Of a stretch of DNA of 64,000 nucleotides, positions 58,308 through 64,000 are shown in pieces (position 1 is the stretch's first letter; every line of letters starts with the position of its first letter). The notes beneath the pieces were generated by a model. It was given only the letters and a program-made list of their open reading frames with translations. It did no database searches and was not told where the DNA came from. Origin of the DNA: Taeniopygia guttata (Eukaryota; Chordata; Aves; Passeriformes; Estrildidae); the NCBI RefSeq assembly GCF_048771995.1, contig NC_133036.1:20649501-20713500 (forward strand), given 5' to 3'. A program made the position numbers and the translations under genes.

Positions 58308-58700
58308 GAATCATGGAATCATAAAATTATTTAGGCTGGAAAAGCCCTCCCAGCCCATGGAGTCCCAGCTGTGCCCGATGCCCACCCTGTCCCCAGCCCA
58401 GAGCTCTGAGTGCCACCTGCAGCCCTTCCTGGGACACCTCCAGGGATGGGCACCCCAAACCTCCCTGGGCAGCCCCTGCCAAGGGCTGAGCCCCCTTTCC
58501 ATGGGGAAATTCCTGCTGCTGCCCACCCTGAGCCTGCCCTGGCCCAGCCTGGGGCCGTTCCCTCTCCTCCTGTCCCTGTTCCCTGGAGCACAGCCCGACC
58601 CCCCGGCTGTCCCCTCCTGGCAGGAGCTGTGCAGAGCCAGAAGGGCCCCCTGAGCCTCCTTTGCTCCAGGCTGAGCCCCTTCCCAGCTCCCAGTGAGGTT
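58308..58700 (-). mobile_element. CR1 LINE fragment, different subfamily
   Basis: Starts TAGAATCATGGAATCATAAA and GGCTGGAAAAGCCCTCCCAG, the complement of a CR1 3' tail. It continues with CAGCCCTTCCTGGGACACCT, the CCCTGGGCAGCCCCTGCCAA block and GGAGCTGTGCAGAGCCAGAA. The body differs from the GGCAGGGACACC copies, so it belongs to another subfamily. Open frames up to 177 residues across it are by-products. Confidence 0.88.
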
Positions 58701-59655
58701 ATTTCCATGCAATCTTCCTTTTTCTCTAGGGTTGTTGACACTGGGCACTCCTTGCTCAGTCCCAAAAAAAAGCCACTGAAACTCAGGGAGTAGGTGTGCT
58801 TCTGAAATCTGGTGAAATAGTGGAGACAGGTTCTCAGCTTTCAATCAGCAAGGGTTTATTGCTCTGTTAGTGTTTTCTGTTCTTTTTGTTTCGGTTTTGG
58901 TTTGGTTTGTTTTTTTTCTATACGATCCTTTTATTTCCCCTAATATATCCTCTTGTTGGTTGAATATAAATTTACCAGATGATTGCCAGGGGTATCCTGG
59001 AGCTCATTTATTGTTGTTTAAAGAACTGCCTACAGCACCTAGGACTATCTCCACCAGGCAATATCACTGACAGATACCAGCAGGAATTTTTCCCTAATTG
59101 TCCATTTTCTCAGGAATATGCAGAGCACTTGCTCTGTTATTGTTCGGTTGTGTGTGTTTCTACTTCACAACCATCATTTGGAAGAAACCTCCTAATGCAC
59201 TTGCTTGTAGCTTGTTATAATTACACCACAGAAAATTAAAGCCTTGGTGCTCTTTGGGCAGCATAATGAAGAGCAGACAAATGCTAAATATTATTATTGT
59301 TAACTATTCTGGTACATTTTGGCAGTGAACTTTGGTGTTATGAACACTTCATTATCTGCTGCAGCTGAAATACAGATATGTGCTCAAGTTACAGCTCCAA
59401 GAACAGACTGGAAGGCAGGTTAGCAAATAACAAAGTAACTCCATAAAAAAATATTAGTGTATTGTAATGACATGATAGGTGGTGGAAAATCATGTCATCC
59501 TTGCTCTAAATATTGCTGAAATTCTGCAAAACTCTACTAAGTTGTGAGTAGGAACTGCACAGCAGGCATCAAGGAATGCTCCTAGTCCTTTCTCATCTCC
59601 CACGGTCTTAGTTCCTGATATTTAGCTCTGGTTTTAATAGATATTTCTTTAAAAT
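58701..59655. other. AT-rich sequence, no gene recognised
   Basis: Contains a short GGTTTTGGTTTGG stretch near 58890-58905; otherwise nothing recognised. Confidence 0.5.
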
Positions 59656-59757
59656 TATATACATATATGTATATATATATGTATATATATATAGTATACA
59701 TATATATAATATACATAAAAATGTGTGTGTGTATATTATATATACACAAATATATTC
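59656..59757. repeat. TA-rich microsatellite
   Basis: Alternating AT with ACATATATGT and GTGTGTGT interruptions, about 100 bases, largely self-complementary. Confidence 0.92.
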
Positions 59758-62700
59758 TATTGTGACAGTATCAAAGTATCAGTTGCTCAGTACTGTTCAG
59801 TTCTGAAAACTGAAATTACCAGTTTAAGAGGATTTGGGGTTGTTTTCCTTTTTGAATCAGTAATGTTTATCTTGTCTGTCTCACTTCTTTAGGCTTTCTT
59901 TTGCCAACATTTAAAGACTGCTTTATGGACAAATTAATGTGCTTGACATTGCCTTGTCTTTGATTGAGAAGCCAAGTGTGTAATGTCCTTTGAGGAAAGA
60001 CAAAAGGAAATGAGGAAAAGACAGTGAGGAGGGACAGAGACAGAATGGCTTCTGCGTGACCTAAAATGAATTTACAATCCATTTTCCCTTCCTGCCACCC
60101 TCCCTAGATCTAGACAAGCTGTGACCTCTGGGAGTCTGGGAGGAGAATGGAATAGGAATAAGCAAAGGGATATATTTGGTTCAGAAATCAGACTGAATGA
60201 AACTTTTTTAAAAGCCTTACAAATGTTTGAAGAGTCATTGCAGGGTTTGCAATAGGGTCCCCAGAATGAATAATGAATCTTCCTGGGCTGACAGAGATAT
60301 TCAGTGAGCTGAATGAGGCTCACAGAAATTCCAAAACATCAGATCTCTGGGGTGGCTTTGAACAACTCCTCTTTTTTTAAAATTTATTAATAAAAGGAAG
60401 AAGGTAGGGGGAAATGTCCCTGAGACCAAAGAATTCTGTCTCTCTTGAGTCTCTTGGAAGACTCTGAGATATTCTCCTTTATGGTATCTCTGATGTCTCA
60501 GAATTATTCTTCCTTGGGTGTCTCCAGTGGACCTGGAACCAGCAGGATGATTTTGTAGAACATTTATATAAAGATTTTTCCAAAGGTTAGTTGAATTTAT
60601 TTTCTGTGCTGAGTGTCCCCTACAGCTTGACTAATGGGGGCATTCAGCATATACTTCAGTGGCTCTCAATTTTTAGGTTTTCTTTTCAGGTCACTAGAAG
60701 AGATCGATAAAAGAGAGCAGAAGAAAGCCAGAGGAAAGAAATAGAGAACAGCCTCCTGAAAGATAATATAAATAGAGCACCAAATGCTAGTGAAGACAGC
60801 CTCTGCTATGGATTTGCTCTAGAGGAAGGATCTGGTCTTTCATGTTTAGTGGAAGAAAAGCACCAAAGAATAGGCAAAAGGCAAGGGGAGGACACAAACC
60901 AGAAAAAAAACCCAAAACTCTAGGGCAAATTTGCCATAAAAATCTTTCAGTGCTGACAAGCTCCTAATCCTTGGTGTCTGACATCTGCTGCCAGTGGAAG
61001 CTGAGCTCCAGTGTGACTCAGAAGGCTTCAGAGCAGCTCTGTGTGCCTGCTGCACTGGCAGGAACTGATTTGGTATGCTCTGCATGTAGAATTTGCTTTT
61101 CCAAGAGAGAATATATAGGAGCCTTTTACTGGTAGCGGCTCAAGAACAAAGGTTTGAGATAATCTGTTAGACAACGAAAATAAAAAGTCAAGTTTTTAGG
61201 GTAAAAATGAAGTGCTTTTCCCACATATAGGTAGTTTGAATTATATAGAGTGTGGTACACAGAAATATTTATTTAAGCATGAAAAATTTGCATAGTTTTT
61301 AATTCATATTTATTTACATGCATAGACATCTATATAAGTGTGAATGCACAAAAAGTCTCTAGCTGCTTGCTGTGGATCCAAAATGCTTCCAAATTTAGAT
61401 TTTAGAGAAAGCTCAAGGAAGTTGGAAACATTGAAACAGAGGGCTTGATTTATTATATTTAAAATGACAGAACACACCTGCCTGCAGGTCTCCCAATCCA
61501 CTTGTATTCCTGGTACCTGGGTAGGACAGGACTGCAGCAGCATGAGGATAATTAATACAGACTTTACGCTCCAGGGCCCATCCTTTGCCTCCAGGCCCTT
61601 GTGACCCAAAAGCAAGAAAAAGCTGATAAAGTCATATTGTATGGGTGAGCACAGGACTGGGCACTCATGTGATTTGCAGAAGGCTTTTGGAGGGAGGTTA
61701 ATTTATTCCTTGTGAGCCCATATGAACCTTTTCTGTCCTAGTGGGTAATTTGGCCTCAGAGGGGTGAGATTTGGGCTTTAGTCTGCACACTGTTAACATT
61801 CTGCAAAGCACTGAGATGTGGTTTTGTTTCTCATGAGAGCACACAGCTACTCTGCTCCCGAGCTTCCTTTCTGCCTGGTTTGTGCTCTCCCAGCTGGGTG
61901 GTGGGGTGGTGGGTTTGGCAGAGCTGCTCTGCTCTCCTGGCTCCCTGCCTGTGCCAGAGCAGTGTGAGTCCACAAGGGATGGGAGCACCAGAGGAAATAT
62001 TTGGACAGAGTAAAAAGTCAGAATAGTTCATAAGAAAGCGAAACAGGCTGTTAACCTGCTTAGAACAGAACCTTGCTTGTGTGAAACCTCTGCAGCTCTT
62101 GCATTTTGTCCATTTCTCCTGTGGCCTGCACAAGGCATCCCCCTCAACTGGGAGGTGCTTTCCTTCTGGACAAAGGTACAGGACTGTACAACTTTTTGAG
62201 TGAAATTCTGGTTCTGATCCTCATTTTATGTCAGGCTTCTTGGGTTGAGAACAGCTCCTCCGGGACTGAGCCCTGTGTATGGACACAGGCATTGACACTG
62301 CCCTGCCTCGGGAGCAGAAGGCAGCAAAGTGACCTCAGGTGCTCAGGGACAGTGTGTGCTCCTGCCCTGCTGCTCAGGAGTGAGCACAGGCCAGGGAAAC
62401 CGGCCCCAGCTCTGAAATCAGAGTTATTTACCCCGCCCTGCCAACAGACCTGTCCCTAGGTGTGCGGGGGGAAGGCAGATTATCCAAATTGCTCTTCTGT
62501 CCCTTCTGCTGCAGTTCTTGCCCTTTGCTTTGTTCCATACCTTTGCACCTGACCATTGTTCAGCACAAGATGGGGAACCTTTACATTTCCATGTCCACAC
62601 AGAGACCTTGGTCATGCTGCTGGTGTCAGCTGTGGACATTAAGTGACAGCCTTAACAACCTAAATGAACTTTGATTTTGGAGCTGCTTTCAGTGGTGCAG

Positions 62701-64000
62701 TTGGACCAGGTGTCTCCAGAGCCTCTTCCCACCTGAATTATCCTGGCCTGCTCTGTTGTTTGCTGACCGTGGATTCCCATTGCTTGGCTCAGCTGCCTGC
62801 AATCAGAGGGGAAAACAGTTTCTCCTGCAAGGTGATTCCAAGCATGAGCTTATTTAGTTGCTAAGATAATGACTAGCACAGGAGCAATTGTTACACAGCC
62901 AAGGACGCTCACCCTGGTCAAGGCCCCCAGATCCCAGTTCTCCAGACCCATTTTTTTTTATACCTAAACAGAGATGACTCTACATAAAAATATGGTGTGG
63001 TGCTGTGGGGTGTAGTAGGGCCTAGAATAAAACTCAGAGAGCTGACAGGAAGCAGATTTTGTTGAAGCTGTGTTCCTTCAAAATGCAAATTGCAGAAATT
63101 ATCATAATAAATTCATGCAAATTATATTTTTACAGATGATCCAGCTTCAGGGGAAAGGAGAGTTGGGGCAGTGCATAGCACAGAGCAGCAAACACCAAAA
63201 AAACCAGCATTGGGGAAGTCAAGTTTAAACTTTATTTTAAGACAGAACTTATACCTACATCTTTAGAACAGATAATTATTCAGTGACGAGAGACATGAGA
63301 GAAGAAACCAGGAAGCTCTGCACCCAAACAGCAGAGATCCTCAGCTGGCATGTGGGAGCTCTGAGTTCCAGCCTCTTTCCTCTGAGTTTTATAGGGATTA
63401 GTGCATTTTTCAGAGGTGAGATGTTTTATAGTGTGCCTTTGCTCACTTTCAGCAATGGCTCCAAGGTCAAGCGACATGTGGCAGGGCCAGACTGCAAATT
63501 CATGATAGAACCATGGAAAGCTCACATATTCCTAAATCTGTATGACTGTGAGCTCAAACCTGCATAATTTTTTTTTTTTTTACAATTGTTGTTGTTTATT
63601 GACTATTTAATTCTGAATATTTAATATGAGTAATCTGATTCATAAGTTATGAATACTTGCATTCTTTGTGGTCTTATAATAATTAATCACAGGGGGGGGA
63701 AAAGCCCTTCAGCCACTCAGTCCATTGGCCTGGGCTATGTAAAAACCTTGTTCCTGTATTGGATTTCAAGTAGTTTATGGTCAATAATTCAGTCAAGCAG
63801 TTTTGACTTCTCCAGGTTTTAATTCAGCCATGCAGATGTCTCTGGCACTTTGAATACGATCAGCACTCTTTGCTTGAGCAATAATTTAGATTATTAGGGC
63901 TTTTCTTTAATCATTGTGTGTGGTGTCAGTTGTGTTTCCATAGGCACTTCTCCAGTAAATTGTAATCAAATAACCATTTATGTGAAAACCTGAGGCAATG
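59758..64000. other. single-copy stretch to window end, no gene recognised
   Basis: Open frames are 117 residues or fewer with no recognisable domain. No CR1, LTR, RNA gene or array was identified. Short A, T and G runs occur near 62950, 63570 and 63693. Confidence 0.5.

Noticed and set aside
59656..59757. Hairpin RNA or attachment site in the TA-rich tract
   Set aside because: Self-complementarity is what a TA microsatellite gives by default; no stable unique stem was seen.

Overview
This is vertebrate nuclear DNA, most likely from a bird and probably a songbird. The window carries ten or more fragments of the avian LINE CR1, a decayed class III (ERVL-like) endogenous retrovirus, and LTRs of avian type. 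The rest is mostly AT-rich single-copy sequence with a few sharply GC-rich islands. There are no operons, ribosome binding sites or compact bacterial-style genes. Apart from the retroviral remnant, I cannot support any protein-coding gene. The longest open frames lie inside tandem repeats or CR1 fragments and are not genes.

Layout. 1-6.3 kb: single-copy sequence plus a 504-bp solo LTR (862-1365, minus strand) with a perfect 6-bp target duplication. 6.3-7.6 kb: a 23-bp minisatellite of about 31 units that runs directly into a second LTR-like block. 7.6-14.5 kb: single-copy sequence with one CR1. 14.6-17.1 kb: an antisense ERVL-like gag-pol remnant split by a younger LTR (14911-15521). 17.1-26.3 kb: CR1 fragments and AT-rich DNA. 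26.4-27.6 kb: a strand-asymmetric T/G tract followed by a CpG island, a pyrimidine-rich tract and a likely first exon ending in a splice donor at 27320/27321. This is the best candidate promoter; it would make most of 27.3-64 kb the first intron of a large gene on the + strand. 30.3-31.0 kb: a second GC island with 59-68 bp repeats, each carrying a 14-bp palindrome. 32.0-32.45 kb: a GGACAGCAGCA array. 32.5-57 kb: AT-rich sequence with scattered CR1, A/C- and T/G-rich tracts, possible regulatory elements and a few weak exon-like segments. 57.0-57.9 kb: a long CCCAG/CCCGG array with strong G-quadruplex potential on the minus strand. 58.3-64 kb: one CR1, an AT microsatellite and single-copy sequence.

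No new enzymatic or defence system is visible. The unusual content is structural: four unrelated tandem arrays, three built on a GGACA core; a nested retroelement insertion that can be resolved to the base; and a palindrome-bearing GC repeat about 3 kb inside the putative promoter's transcript. All family names rest on my reading of short motifs and consensus features, because no search could be run.
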